A DNA stretch of 64,000 bases from an uncultured Opitutales bacterium (GCA_934675585.1 CAKUQY010000006.1:1-64000), one strand, 5' to 3'. Shown: positions 28,701-36,529, counted from the stretch's first letter. Notes: a model not told the origin generated them from the letters alone. Numbers and translations are program-made.

Positions 28701-29240
28701 CAGCGACGATCCCGCGCCCATTTCAATTTTGTCAACACCTGCCATGCGCGTTGGTAATTGCTCGGCAGGCAAGCCTGCAATTGGACGATCATAACGACCA
28801 CCAAAATCAGACCACGAGTTAATTTGACCGTAGAGACGCACTGCATTATCTTTGCTAATTTTCAGCGTTCCTGCCTCCCAAGATTGCGTATTCGCATCTT
28901 TCCAAGCAGTTGTCCCATCAACCGCAACCACAGCAGAACCTTGCATTGCATTGCTCGTCGTCAATGCTCGAGTCCCCAAAAGCGAATTCCATCTAATTGA
29001 ATTTGTCGGGCCATTTAGCCTTGCATTAACAAAACCCGAAAATGTTGTATTTTCAATCACAACCCAGCCATCGTTAACAACCAGCGTTCCATTGCCGGAA
29101 ACATTCACCGTGCGGTCGCCAATATCCTTCGTATAAATCGTGTTGCCGTTAGGATTCAGATAAACCACCGCTTGCGCTGGAATTGCAGTTCCCGCGAGAA
29201 TTGTTGCTGCTGCTAAAAAAAGTGTTTTTGAAAATTTCAT
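22752..29240 (-). CDS. Giant autotransporter (type Va), 2162 residues
   Basis: The signal peptide MKFSKTLFLAAATILAGTAIPAQA is followed by ~1850 residues of beta-helical passenger with recurrent GSGTLVKSGAGTL / KTGTGNFTLTG units, and a C-terminal beta-barrel of about 290 residues ending NVNMGFRRTF. The barrel parallels that of the downstream autotransporter (shared LQFWATAQG / FFAQAQGT, YDFNTFG, GFALGYDYG and NVNxGFR segments), so the pair arose by duplication with strongly diverged passengers. It lies 51 bases upstream of the second autotransporter and 52 bases downstream of a secreted PEGA-like protein. Function is probably adhesion or surface display. Confidence 0.9.
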   Translation of the reverse strand: MKFSKTLFLAAATILAGTAIPAQAVVYLNPNGNTIYTKDIGDRTVNVSGNGTLVVNDGWVVIENTTFSGFVNARLNGPTNSIRWNSLLGTRALTTSNAMQGSAVVAVDGTTAWKDANTQSWEAGTLKISKDNAVRLYGQINSWSDFGGRYDRPIAGLPAEQLPTRMAGVDKIEMGAGSSLEIFDYANYSAAPVNEVIIQYLHNIKSENNNISSTLKTRSGTNAHKYFVNIHIDDTDGGSLGKISGSANIVKTGTGNFTLTGESNEFRSSGDNYSANVFVAGGSLTLAAAEVAGGNASYDTTKVLKNFCEATGIEYKFGQTLYNANSINLAGTAAKHANGYGSYSTSGKYKIDDTVHVYESYVGELIDAPEASALLIKNNQVIKNFQAMFANGKGADATGSIESAINSAVNAKNINPIVTGTGEGSRVGIKEGSILAVNQEKGHGGIYKGSLVGIGADGNASVDALGGTFIKYGKGDLALILEGANIQRLVALEGRLVVNIRTLNLSSSATGIEVSSGARLTIIENETTTLEKPLSSERDSDLEFATYAYIDTLGGSIDVSNNRAPGTIEIKAAQDIKGNLVVREGITIKPTGENALSQAQSIVLLGTGDGSAGATSKTSTLAFGSANQTIKNVIGDKNSQILTGTASRIELNIEDGAYVGSLDLGALNGGKYGTFAGSISGHGNIIKSGAGTLNFAGAGSGIINYGAMIIKEGALAGTKLTLSNASALILNKGTTATFSGDQRLVALYGAAGTSVTLAEGNLIIGESTSRPGELVNPDTNPATNYLSLASDRKIFEGKTNVTESFEPFIDLAEGFKPSPGLVEGDLKAALKDFARSASTTTEQLNLLKDLFGDQSIKKFTDLTEKHLATAYLRLLNDNEILEDVGTQFAGDVTAQIIAKYGSSEQSILGKIKTTGIRVAEGTLAIGGDSLQQATTVVVESNGKFAVNVAGTVSENKVSIEGQGDLDIKSDVNLDLNKQFVNTTTGKIQFTGTKTDGKNVDFTMTLRNATGTLAAQGAITTTKANLILDQASTMVEWGKQLTVGGNLTKRGNAELTLVSSDSSVAGTVAVEAGILNLKEWKTDDNVAFKDLSIATGASLNLEFASDVSFAGTTSGAGTLVKSGAGMLTMSNNEAGTFAGAIDLAAGTLKLSSESYFGSKTIVSVAQSATLDLQKSQTFASLEGKGTIKLADNTTLTVAANNADATIKMNSNTGRYIATIPEMLVGSFVGSISGTNTSKIEINGTGAFNLGGTTIADAVAINILTGQLVLDASSANRSNITTSGTGEMVYNVAEGSTNINNATTMPTTFGKVGAGTLSLTGDQVANKNISIYQGTIELTGNNTLGFGSVKIAAGTTLNVQYFGIASNINLQKIEGSGTLVFENTGTISELILNDTTMLPTSGEKYFNGDVKFVNMNLKVENDVSMTAIGMDENSTLNVVGGANLSITQSANTEFAGTVTVEDSGSINVSSKKDANGNFYKLAFTGTEVKGDINVNNGAVQIKQSEDLGGKTLTATGAADLYFSIDESSVVANKLTSAKVNVAGASSVRLIKTGTGTTKLDGRGNPFENIEFVSSNGRARMASPTPPMPVTLGVDNGHLELSYVDQMQGISLATYGAGTLALEGAQTLDRSITGDGKVKKTGVGTLTVTSNQAFTGKFELAAGKTVFENNVSLETSQLIVNGNATATGSLTLTNTASESVLNLKENGKLILKDGTSVSYAGTLKVADIAGTIELAGTPSNSEIVVLKALGEHADLSLSDQRALLDHIELDMVGANKFMLAQNAGTISVFTMGDSLTSGVSVHEGLGGFVSILDNLMPQGDKVLEAEMNPLLAKLLRAGSAGIATEIEKLSPLSYSAMVAMSWQAHNNDIGQFRNRATARRFELVNEFASRDLQFWATAQGTFAQNGNGNDAAVYDFNTFGAVIGADTKIDDYTLLGFALGYDYGSADIHNGGGKIKSNDYRLTAYGSSLVGDGSWFVDYGATIAMSNYDVKRNTILGNATAKPDGFSLGAYGVLGRGFLIAVDRDQRLVLTPYAGLSAYYTTIGDEKEAGGADLEIDKIKALSVRGMLGTSLDWVFPFDDYEGRFGIDAAFAHEFGDSEVDVDAKYDGQKTTVKAAGIAENTFSIGSTLSLTVGYRTNIHFGYRAEIGTNENVSHNVNMGFRRTF

Positions 29241-29292
29241 GAGATTGAAACGTATTAAAAATTAAAGAGGGATAAAAGGTAAAAATGAATTA

Positions 29293-30516
29293 TTATTTTT
29301 CGGCTGATTTTGTTTTGGGTTGCTCGGGAATATCTGCTGCGAGGCCTGCAATTTCGAGCGAGAACGATTCGCCTTCAACGAGCGCATCGGCTTCGGCTGG
29401 CGTTTTCATTACCGTTGCCGTCGCGGTCGTTCCCGCGACTGTCGAAATTTTTACGGGAACATCATTTTTGCCCGCACGTTTTACAAAATATGCTGCCGCG
29501 GGAACCAATTCGCGCGCGCCTTCGGTCATCGACAAAATCACGCGATTGCCCGCCAAAGTCATTTCAACTTTTCCTGCGGGAACGACTGTTTTTGGAGCCG
29601 GTGCAGGTTCAACCACTGCGGGAACGGCCGGCTTTTCACCCACATTTGCAGCCGCCGCGCGATTTGCTTCCAACGCGTTCCAATCAAGCAAAGCGCTGGG
29701 CTTATCGGCGCCTTCCATAATTGCGGGAACGGCCTTAAAAGCGCCACGCCACACAGGCAAAAGTGTTTCGTTGAGCGGGAACGCGATTTCAACGCGACGC
29801 ACGCCTGGCTGCAAATTCAACAATTCGCATTCGTTTTTCAATTCCACCGCCGCGCCATCGACTTTGATAATCGCTGCGGGTTGTTTTGCCAGAACAAGTG
29901 CCACATCGCTCAACACGATTTTCCCGTCAGGAATGTTCGCGGGAATGCGTCCGCGCAAATCAAAACTCACGCGTGCCGTTTTGCCTTTTTCGAGTTTGAC
30001 GCGTTTGGTTTCAATGCCATAAACTGACGAGCGCGCCTCGATAGTCAATTCACTGCCAATGTCGTATTCGCCGGAAACGAGCGAGCCGCGCGACGCGTGT
30101 TTTCCATTCACAAAAATTTCAGTTTCTGTTGGCAAACAAGTTACCACCAACTCGCCTTTTTTCATCTTAAAAGTTGGCGCCAATTTTTTTGCAGAACCCG
30201 CTTTCAACACGACGTCTTCCAAAACCGCAGGTTCTGCCGCGTCGTCATTTTCAAAAACAAAACGATACGTTCCCGCGTAAAGCGTGTTGTCCAAAATCAA
30301 AAGTCCGTCCTCGGGAACGCTTCCCACGCGCATGCGTTGACCGTTAAATTCTTGAAAAATTGTCGTTCCCGGAAGCGTCTGAATCACGACAACTGCGGGA
30401 GCGCCTGAATTCTCTTGCGCGCGAGCATTGATCGGCGTTGCAAGAAAAATAAACGATAAAATCGCCATTAAAAATGACGCCTTATTAAGAAAAAATTTCT
30501 TCAAAAATGTAAGCAT
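29293..30516 (-). CDS. Secreted PEGA-like beta-domain protein
   Basis: From the ATG at 30516 the product has 407 residues. A longer in-frame version from 30579 would put the signal peptide inside the chain. The signal is MLTFLKKFFLNKASFLMAIL... ending near ARAQE. The mature part has repeated small beta domains; FKMKKGELVVTCLPTETEIF followed by NGK resembles PEGA domains, which are surface or periplasmic modules. A Pro/Ala-rich linker (about residues 310-335) precedes a final beta domain. It is first in the run with the two autotransporters (52-base gap), so it may help assemble or anchor them. The exact role is unknown. Confidence 0.6.
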   Translation of the reverse strand: MLTFLKKFFLNKASFLMAILSFIFLATPINARAQENSGAPAVVVIQTLPGTTIFQEFNGQRMRVGSVPEDGLLILDNTLYAGTYRFVFENDDAAEPAVLEDVVLKAGSAKKLAPTFKMKKGELVVTCLPTETEIFVNGKHASRGSLVSGEYDIGSELTIEARSSVYGIETKRVKLEKGKTARVSFDLRGRIPANIPDGKIVLSDVALVLAKQPAAIIKVDGAAVELKNECELLNLQPGVRRVEIAFPLNETLLPVWRGAFKAVPAIMEGADKPSALLDWNALEANRAAAANVGEKPAVPAVVEPAPAPKTVVPAGKVEMTLAGNRVILSMTEGARELVPAAAYFVKRAGKNDVPVKISTVAGTTATATVMKTPAEADALVEGESFSLEIAGLAADIPEQPKTKSAEK

Positions 30517-30579
30517 AAACACGCAAATGGGGTTATCTATTCCTCTATTACACCCTTTTTTCGCGCCGTTGTCAAACAT

Positions 30580-30882
30580 AACTGCGCTCGCGCGCGTTAT
30601 TTACCGAGTTTGGAAAAATTTTAAATTTAAGAGTTGAGAAATCCACAAAAAATCGGTGAAATCTGTCAAAATCTGTTTCATCTGTGTTCAAAAAAATGGG
30701 ACGCGCGAGACGCGCATCCCTCTATAAAGTCTTAGTTTCCTTTAATTTTCCCCTTAGTTTTCCTAATTGAAAAAAAACAGCGTTCCCGTGTTCCCGCGCG
30801 CCTCCTCAAAAAAAATAATTTGCGAAATTTTGCGACAAAATTTGCGAAATCGGCGTTAAAAAATCCCGTTCCTGCGCGATGT
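30580..30882. other. Non-coding gap with hairpin and repeat fragments
   Basis: No gene is seen. GGGACGCGCGAGACGCGCATCC (30698-30720) contains a GC-rich inverted repeat with an AGA loop. Around it are short relics of the dispersed repeats found elsewhere, such as phrases like CTTAGTTTCCTTTAATTTTC, which recur near 39310 and 56400. AT-rich DNA before 30640 probably holds the promoter of the PEGA-autotransporter run. Confidence 0.5.
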
Positions 30883-30921
30883 CAAAAAAAACGCGTTCCC
30901 GCAAAATTTCACGGGAACGCG
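30883..30921 (-). terminator. Rubrerythrin terminator built from an inverted motif pair
   Basis: CGCGTTCCCG (30892-30901) and CGGGAACGCG (30912-30921) make a perfect 10-bp stem with a 10-base loop. On the minus strand the stem is followed directly by eight T. It lies 26 bases after the rubrerythrin stop codon. Both arms are the iterated motif. Confidence 0.85.
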
Positions 30922-30947
30922 CTTTTCAAATTAAAAAACTGAACAAA

Positions 30948-31523
30948 TTACCAGTTTTCAGCCAAGAGCTCAAAATGCGCTTGTGGGTGTGCGCAAGCCG
31001 GACATTCGAGTGGCGCTTTTGCAGCTTCGCAAATAAAACCGCAATTGCGGCAACGCCACCAAACTTTGCCGTCTTTTTTGAAAACTTCGCCTTTTTCAAG
31101 ATTGGCGAGCAAGCCGAGATAACGCTTTTCGTGTTGTTTTTCTGCAATCGCGACATTGCGGAAAACTGATGCGATTTCTCTAAAACCTTCTTGCTCTGCG
31201 ATAACCGCAAATTTTGGATAATCACTTTCCCATTCGCAATGTTCACCTGCTGCTGCCGCGCGCAAATTTTCAGCGGTCGAGCCAATCACGCCCGCTGGGA
31301 ACGCCGCCACAACTTCAACATCGCCGCCTTCAAGAAATTTAAAAAAGCGCTTGGCGTGCTCTTTTTCTTGATCTGCCGTTTCCGCAAAAATGTCAGCGAT
31401 TTGGACAAATCCCTCTTTTTTTGCTTTCGCCGCAAAATAAGTGTAGCGATTGCGCGCTTGCGATTCTCCCGCGAACGCGTGCATTAAGTTTTTCTCTGTT
31501 TGAGTACCTTTTAATGATGTCAT
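30948..31523 (-). CDS. rbr: Rubrerythrin
   Basis: 191 residues. The N-terminal ferritin-like di-iron domain carries [15 protein letters not shown] and [18 protein letters not shown], whose Glu/His residues bind the di-iron centre. The C-terminal rubredoxin domain has [10 protein letters not shown] and LECPACAHP, two Cys pairs for one iron. The enzyme reduces hydrogen peroxide in the cytoplasm and is typical of anaerobes and microaerophiles. It is monocistronic, with its own promoter overlapped by a PerR/Fur-like box and a strong terminator. Confidence 0.95.
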   Translation of the reverse strand: MTSLKGTQTEKNLMHAFAGESQARNRYTYFAAKAKKEGFVQIADIFAETADQEKEHAKRFFKFLEGGDVEVVAAFPAGVIGSTAENLRAAAAGEHCEWESDYPKFAVIAEQEGFREIASVFRNVAIAEKQHEKRYLGLLANLEKGEVFKKDGKVWWRCRNCGFICEAAKAPLECPACAHPQAHFELLAENW

Positions 31524-31555
31524 AATTTTTTTTGGTTGATTGTTATCGGTTTAAT

Positions 31556-31591
31556 TTAGAATAATTCTATTTTTCGCAAAATGCAAGTCAA
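31556..31591 (-). promoter_or_regulatory. Rubrerythrin promoter with PerR/Fur-like operator
   Basis: On the minus strand, TTGACT (31586-31591), 16 bases, TAGAAT (31564-31569). The inverted repeat TAGAAT-A-ATTCTA (31557-31569) covers the -10 and resembles the PerR consensus TTATAATnATTATAA with two substitutions. Repression relieved by peroxide or metal is an inference from the site and from the gene it controls. Confidence 0.5.
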
Positions 31592-31639
31592 AAATTTGAA
31601 TTTGCTTAAAAATTTTTTAAAGGGTAGAATGGGTCAGTT

Positions 31640-32782
31640 ATGATTATACTCGAAAAACCATTTGTGTCAAACGAATTAAAAAATTATCTCGCGGGAACGC
31701 AAACCGCGTTGCTCGACAACAATTTTGCGCGCCAAAATCTCGCGGGAACGTCCGTCAATTTTATCGATGAAAACACGGCGCGGGAACGCATCACGGCTGG
31801 CGAACGCGTTTACACCATTTCAGAAAATGCGCTCGATTGGGTTTGTAAAAATACAAGCGACAAAAATTGCTTGCGCGTCATCGAAACGATGAAAAACAAA
31901 GCTGCCATGCGCGAATTGCTCAAAAACGTTTACCCAAATTTTTTCTTTAAAAGCGTTCCCGCAAGTGAACTCGGCAAAATCGATTTTTCAACTTTGCCCG
32001 TTCCCGTAATTTTAAAACCGACCGTTGGATTTTTCAGCGTGGGAGTTTACACCATTCAAAACGAAAACGACTGGCAAAACGCACTCGCCGACATCGAAAA
32101 AACTTCCGCCAATTGGCGCGAACTTTATCCCGAAAATGTGCTCGGCAACAACAATTTTATCATCGAAAAATACATCACGGGCGACGAATACGCGGTCGAT
32201 GTTTATTTTGACGATTGCGGGAACGCTGTTGTGCTCAACATTCTCAAACACGATTTCGCCTCGGCGAGCGACGTCAGCGACCGGCTTTACTACACTTCCG
32301 CGAAAATTTTGCGGGAACGCCTCGCTGAATTTACCGATTTTTTCAATAAAATTAATAGCAAACTCGGCGCGCGCAATTTCCCGACCCACGTTGAATTACG
32401 CGTCGAAAACGGAGAAATTATTCCGATCGAATTTAATCCGATGCGCTTTGCGGGCTGGTGCTGCACGGATGTCGCATTTTTCGCTTTTGGCGTGCGCACT
32501 TACGATTATTTTCTCAACAACAAAAAGCCCGATTGGGAACAACTTTTGGCGGGAAAAGAAAACAAAATTTACACGATGATCGTGCTCAACAAACCCGTTC
32601 CCGAGCCAAAATTTAACGATTTCAACTACGACGCGCTTTGCGCCAAATTTGAAAACGTGCTTTGCCTGCGCAAAATGAATTTCCGCGAACTTTCCATTTT
32701 CGGCTTTCTCTACACCGAAACGCAAAATCCGCGGGAACTCGAATTCATCGTCAATTCAGATTTAACGGAATTTTGTGAATAG
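31640..32782 (+). CDS. ATP-grasp domain enzyme
   Basis: 380 residues. The central part shows the ATP-grasp pattern: VPVILKPTVGFFSVGVYTI (ATP-binding Lys and glycine-rich loop), NNFIIEKYITGDEYAVDVYF and, near residue 265, PIEFNPMRFAGW, where Glu and Asn bind Mg-ATP. Such enzymes ligate a carboxylate to an amine or similar nucleophile through an acyl phosphate. Substrate and pathway are not evident, and neighbours (rubrerythrin divergent, RNA methyltransferase convergent) give no hint. It carries many motif copies read as AGT and RER. Confidence 0.8.
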   Translation: MIILEKPFVSNELKNYLAGTQTALLDNNFARQNLAGTSVNFIDENTARERITAGERVYTISENALDWVCKNTSDKNCLRVIETMKNKAAMRELLKNVYPNFFFKSVPASELGKIDFSTLPVPVILKPTVGFFSVGVYTIQNENDWQNALADIEKTSANWRELYPENVLGNNNFIIEKYITGDEYAVDVYFDDCGNAVVLNILKHDFASASDVSDRLYYTSAKILRERLAEFTDFFNKINSKLGARNFPTHVELRVENGEIIPIEFNPMRFAGWCCTDVAFFAFGVRTYDYFLNNKKPDWEQLLAGKENKIYTMIVLNKPVPEPKFNDFNYDALCAKFENVLCLRKMNFRELSIFGFLYTETQNPRELEFIVNSDLTEFCE

Positions 32783-32784
32783 TG

Positions 32785-32847
32785 GTGTAGGGTGTGGAGT
32801 GGGGAGTGCGCGCAAAATCTCCCCACTCCCCACTCCACACTCTACAC
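32785..32847. terminator. Bidirectional hairpin between convergent genes
   Basis: GTGTAGGGTGTGGAGTGGGG (from 32785) pairs with the later CCCCACTCCACACTCTACAC (to 32847) over about 22 bases with one mismatch. It lies just behind the ATP-grasp stop and includes the last codons of the convergent RNA methyltransferase gene. There is no long T run, so it may act as mRNA 3' protection as well as a terminator. Confidence 0.6.
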
Positions 32848-34122
32848 TCTCTCCAACACCGCGACGTTTTCGATGTGGCGGGTTTGCGGGAACAAGTCGA
32901 ACGGCTGGACTTCGACGAGCCGATATTTTTTTCCCGCAAGCAAAAACTGCAAATCGCGTGCCTGCGTGTCGGGACCGCACGAAACATAAACGATGCGCTT
33001 AGGCGCAAATGCCAACAATTGCGCCAAAAACGCCTCGTCGCTGCCTTTGCGCGGCGGGTCCATAATCACGGCGGTTTCATCGGGCGGGAACGTTACTTTT
33101 TCAAAAATAATTTCCGACGAACCCTCGACGAACTCGCAGTTGCCGATGCCGTTCCCGCGAGCGTTTTCGCGGGCGTTGACCACCGCGTCCCCGCTGACTT
33201 CCACGCCTAAAACGCGCTCAAAACGGCTCGCCGCCGAAAGCGCAAAAAGCCCGCTACCGCAATAAGTGTCCACCAAAAATCTGCAATCGCCGTTCCCGCG
33301 AGCCGCGTTCACGCCGTAATTGACGAAATCGGGCAAAATGAACGGATTATTTTGGAAAAAATCGCCCGCAACAAAGTGCAACACCAAATCGCCCACGCGT
33401 TCAGAAACTTTAGCTTTGTAATCGCTCACAACGCCTTCGAGCGTTTCGCGCAACAGCAAAGTCGCGCCGCGCTTAAATTCTCCGCGCGCCATTTTTTCGC
33501 GCACTCGTTCCCGCGCCGCCGGCAACGCTTCGTTGATCGCATCCGTCGCGATCGGACACGCGGGAACGTCGATAATTTTGCGCGCACTTCCCGCCGCTAA
33601 AAATCCGATCGGGAACGCTTCGCCGCAATCGCGCGGACGCTCAAAATGCGGCGTGATTTTCGAACGGTAGCCCCATTGTTTGGGGGAGCCAAAACAATTT
33701 TTTAGCGTTCCCGCAGGCAGTTCGATTTTGCCGATGCGCTCGAAAAGTTCCTTAATTTGCTGCGTTTTCCAAGCCAATTGCGCGCCATAATTCAAATTCT
33801 GATACTGACAGCCGCCGCATTTGCCAAACAGCGGACAGCGCGGCTCGACGCGTTCCCGCGACGGCATTAAAATTTCCACCAAATCCGCGCGCGAAAAATT
33901 TTTCGCGTTGTGCCAAACGCTCGCCTTGACGCGTTCGCCTGGGAGCGCTCCCGCGACAAAAATCACCCACGAATCGTTTTCGTTGAGCGCGACGCGACCG
34001 ACGCCCTCGCCGAGATTCGTCAGCGAATGAATTTCCAATTCGACAATTTGATGATAGCCGAAAGGTTCCGCTTTAAATTTTTTAGGCGCTTGCCGCGCAG
34101 GACCCGAAAATGCTTTTTCCAT
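32842..34122 (-). CDS. TrmA/RlmD-family RNA uracil-5-methyltransferase
   Basis: 426 residues with a TRAM-like N-terminal domain, then CPLFGKCGGCQYQ, the cysteine cluster of the 4Fe-4S site, VDTYCGSGLFALS for SAM binding, MDPPRKG, and YVSCGPDTQARDL, containing the catalytic Cys that attacks uracil C6. This set defines the RlmC/RlmD/TrmA family, methylating U in 23S rRNA or tRNA. The iron-sulfur motif favours an RlmD or RlmCD type over TrmA, but the target site cannot be read from sequence. It ends inside a hairpin shared with the convergent ATP-grasp gene. Confidence 0.9.
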   Translation of the reverse strand: MEKAFSGPARQAPKKFKAEPFGYHQIVELEIHSLTNLGEGVGRVALNENDSWVIFVAGALPGERVKASVWHNAKNFSRADLVEILMPSRERVEPRCPLFGKCGGCQYQNLNYGAQLAWKTQQIKELFERIGKIELPAGTLKNCFGSPKQWGYRSKITPHFERPRDCGEAFPIGFLAAGSARKIIDVPACPIATDAINEALPAARERVREKMARGEFKRGATLLLRETLEGVVSDYKAKVSERVGDLVLHFVAGDFFQNNPFILPDFVNYGVNAARGNGDCRFLVDTYCGSGLFALSAASRFERVLGVEVSGDAVVNARENARGNGIGNCEFVEGSSEIIFEKVTFPPDETAVIMDPPRKGSDEAFLAQLLAFAPKRIVYVSCGPDTQARDLQFLLAGKKYRLVEVQPFDLFPQTRHIENVAVLERV

Positions 34123-34128
34123 AAATAA

Positions 34129-35433
34129 TTATTGCAATTTTTGAATATAATTCAGCAAAAAATCTTGAATGCCAATGTAAAAAACGCCGCGCTCGTCCGT
34201 CCACGGAATTATTTCATCTTTAACGACAACTATTTTTTCGTAAGCGTCATTCACGCTGTAAAGAGATTTTGTTTCCTGCAAACGCTTAACTTCTTCGTCA
34301 ATACGCAATGCAGACTGAATATAATAACGACGTTGTGACGTTTGAACGACAAAATCAATTTCTAACAAAACGCGTTGGCTACCACCTTTTTCGTTGCGCG
34401 TGTTGCTTTCAACAATGCCGACATCGACATTAAAGCCGCGGGAACACAATTCATTATAAATCACATTTTCCATCAAATGTGTTTCTTCCTGTTGTCTGAA
34501 ATTTAATCGAGCATTGCGCAACCCGATGTCGGCAAAATAATATTTTAACGGCGAGCCGATGTAAGAGCGTCCTTTAACATCGTAGCGTTCTACTTTTGAC
34601 AAAATAAACGCATCGACAAAATAATCCAAATAATTCGAAATCGTATTATTGCTAACTTTTAAATGTTTTATCGTTTTGAACGTATTTGCCAAGCGCGTAG
34701 GATTCGTCAGCGAACCGACCGCCGAAGCGACAAAATTCAAAATATCGTCCAAAACGTCTTTCTCGCCACGAATGCGATGACGCTCCAAAACGTCTTTAAT
34801 GTAAGTTTGCGAAAAAAGCGTTTTCAAATAAGCGCTTTTTTCTTCGTGATTTTCCAAATTCATCAAAAACGGCATCCCGCCGTAAACGAGAAATTCATTC
34901 CACGCATCGCGCTTATCTCGCGGGAACGCCGAATAAAATTCGTCAAAACTCAACGGCACAACACGAATTTCGTCCGCACGATCGCGAAAACTTGTCAAAA
35001 TATCGCTCGACAACATTTTTGAATTGCTTCCCGTGACATAAATGTCAGCGTTTTCCAGATTTTTTAAGCCCAACAAAACGTCAACAAATGTAATTTTTTC
35101 TGTCGATGATTTAGGCAAATACGGATTGTTAATCGACGAAACAAATTGGATTTCATCCAAAAAAACATAAAATTGTTTTTGATTGTCAGCGATGCGTTCC
35201 CGAATAAATTTATCCAATTCAATAGGATTGCGGTAACGCGCATTCGCAATCTCATCTAAACGCAACGAAACAATTTGTTCATTACCAACGCCAATCGAAT
35301 GCAAATAACTCACAAACAAATCAAATAACAAATACGATTTGCCACAGCGACGAATGCCCGTAATAATTTTTATACGACCGTTCCCGCGCTTGGCAATCAA
35401 TTGCTCCAAATAACGTTTGCGTTGAATAATCAT
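34129..35433 (-). CDS. AAA ATPase with DUF4143 domain (first of two)
   Basis: 434 residues. Near the start KIITGIRRCGKSYLLFDLF is a Walker A motif, and FYVFLDEIQFV is Walker B. VYGGMPFLMNLENHEEK belongs to the middle region, and the C-terminal third (IDFVVQTSQRRYYIQSAL) is a nuclease-like fold of the DUF4143 type. Proteins of this architecture are common and often expanded in gut bacteria; their function is unknown, with links to mobile or defence contexts. It lies 6 bases after the start of the RNA methyltransferase gene on the same strand. A second, differently diverged member is at 48.4-49.8 kb. Confidence 0.85.
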   Translation of the reverse strand: MIIQRKRYLEQLIAKRGNGRIKIITGIRRCGKSYLLFDLFVSYLHSIGVGNEQIVSLRLDEIANARYRNPIELDKFIRERIADNQKQFYVFLDEIQFVSSINNPYLPKSSTEKITFVDVLLGLKNLENADIYVTGSNSKMLSSDILTSFRDRADEIRVVPLSFDEFYSAFPRDKRDAWNEFLVYGGMPFLMNLENHEEKSAYLKTLFSQTYIKDVLERHRIRGEKDVLDDILNFVASAVGSLTNPTRLANTFKTIKHLKVSNNTISNYLDYFVDAFILSKVERYDVKGRSYIGSPLKYYFADIGLRNARLNFRQQEETHLMENVIYNELCSRGFNVDVGIVESNTRNEKGGSQRVLLEIDFVVQTSQRRYYIQSALRIDEEVKRLQETKSLYSVNDAYEKIVVVKDEIIPWTDERGVFYIGIQDFLLNYIQKLQ

Positions 35434-35572
35434 TGTCCGAATACAAAAATAAAAATCCGCAATTTTTATTCCTTATTTTAATGAAATCTCAACAAAATGT
35501 CAAATTAGCGAATAAATTTTGCGGAAATCCGCAATTTTTATTCCTTATTTTAATTTAAACCATTGCCAAACG

Positions 35573-36529
35573 CTAAAAATTTCCTGTGATGCGGGAACCA
35601 AATTTTTCGCGCAAAAAGGTCGCAAGATTTGAAAAATCTGGCGGCGGGAACGCCGTTAAATCTAACATTTCGCCCGTGATTGGATGCTCAAATTGCAAAT
35701 GATACGCGTGCAACATCACGCGCGGGAGCGGCCAACCTTCGTGGCGATGGACGATTTTGCCGTAAACGCGATCGCCCAAAATTGGATGTCCAATGTGCGC
35801 CAAATGCACGCGAATTTGATGTGTGCGCCCCGTGTGCAAAACACAGCGCACGAGCGCGGCATCTTTGCCAAATTTTTCCAAGACAAACCAATCGGTCCAC
35901 GCGGGTTTTCCGTCTTCGCGCACTGCCATTTTAACGCGATTGTTTGGGTGGCGGTCGATCGGCGCTTTGATCGTTCCCGCGAGCAAATCTGGCGCTTTGT
36001 CCACGAGTGCCAAATATTCTTTATGAATTTCGCGTTCGGCAAATTTTTCAACCATCGCGTGATAAGCCAAATCGGTTTTTGCAAAAACAATCACGCCGCT
36101 CGTTTCTTTGTCCAAACGGTGCACGACGCCGGGACGCAGCTCGCCGCCCGCCATTGCTAATTTGCCGTTGGTGTGGTGCAACAGCGCGTGAACGAGCGTG
36201 TCATCTGCCGTTCCCGCGCCTGGATGCGTTACCATTCCCGCCGCTTTGTTGATTGCAATTAAATGTTCGTCTTCAAATAAAACATCGAGCGGAATTTCCA
36301 CAGCGTGAACGCCCGGCTCTTGGGCCTCAGGAATCGTCACGCAAAGTTTATCGCCCGTTGAAATTGGTGTTTTGCGCGTCAAAACCGTTCCCGTCAGCGC
36401 ATTTTTCACGTTCCCGTTATCGAGCAATTTTTGCCATTGCGAGCGGGAACGGTCGGGGAAAAGTCCCGCCAGCCATTTGTCGGCGCGTTGATTTTTCACG
36501 CCTTCCGGCACTTCAAAAATTTCTTCCAT
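35573..36529 (-). CDS. RluD-family 23S rRNA pseudouridine synthase
   Basis: The start is ATG at 36529 (MEEIFEVPEG); an in-frame TTG two codons earlier is less likely. The product has 318 residues: an N-terminal S4 RNA-binding domain (ADKWLAGLFPDRSRSQWQKL) and a catalytic domain with GVVHRLDKETSGVIVFAK, whose Asp attacks the uridine. TGRTHQIRVHLAHIGHPILG is the second signature. Length and motifs match RluD/RluC; the exact target is inferred. The start lies 6 bases after the stop of the parvulin-like gene, so the two are co-transcribed. Confidence 0.9.
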   Translation of the reverse strand: MEEIFEVPEGVKNQRADKWLAGLFPDRSRSQWQKLLDNGNVKNALTGTVLTRKTPISTGDKLCVTIPEAQEPGVHAVEIPLDVLFEDEHLIAINKAAGMVTHPGAGTADDTLVHALLHHTNGKLAMAGGELRPGVVHRLDKETSGVIVFAKTDLAYHAMVEKFAEREIHKEYLALVDKAPDLLAGTIKAPIDRHPNNRVKMAVREDGKPAWTDWFVLEKFGKDAALVRCVLHTGRTHQIRVHLAHIGHPILGDRVYGKIVHRHEGWPLPRVMLHAYHLQFEHPITGEMLDLTAFPPPDFSNLATFLREKFGSRITGNF

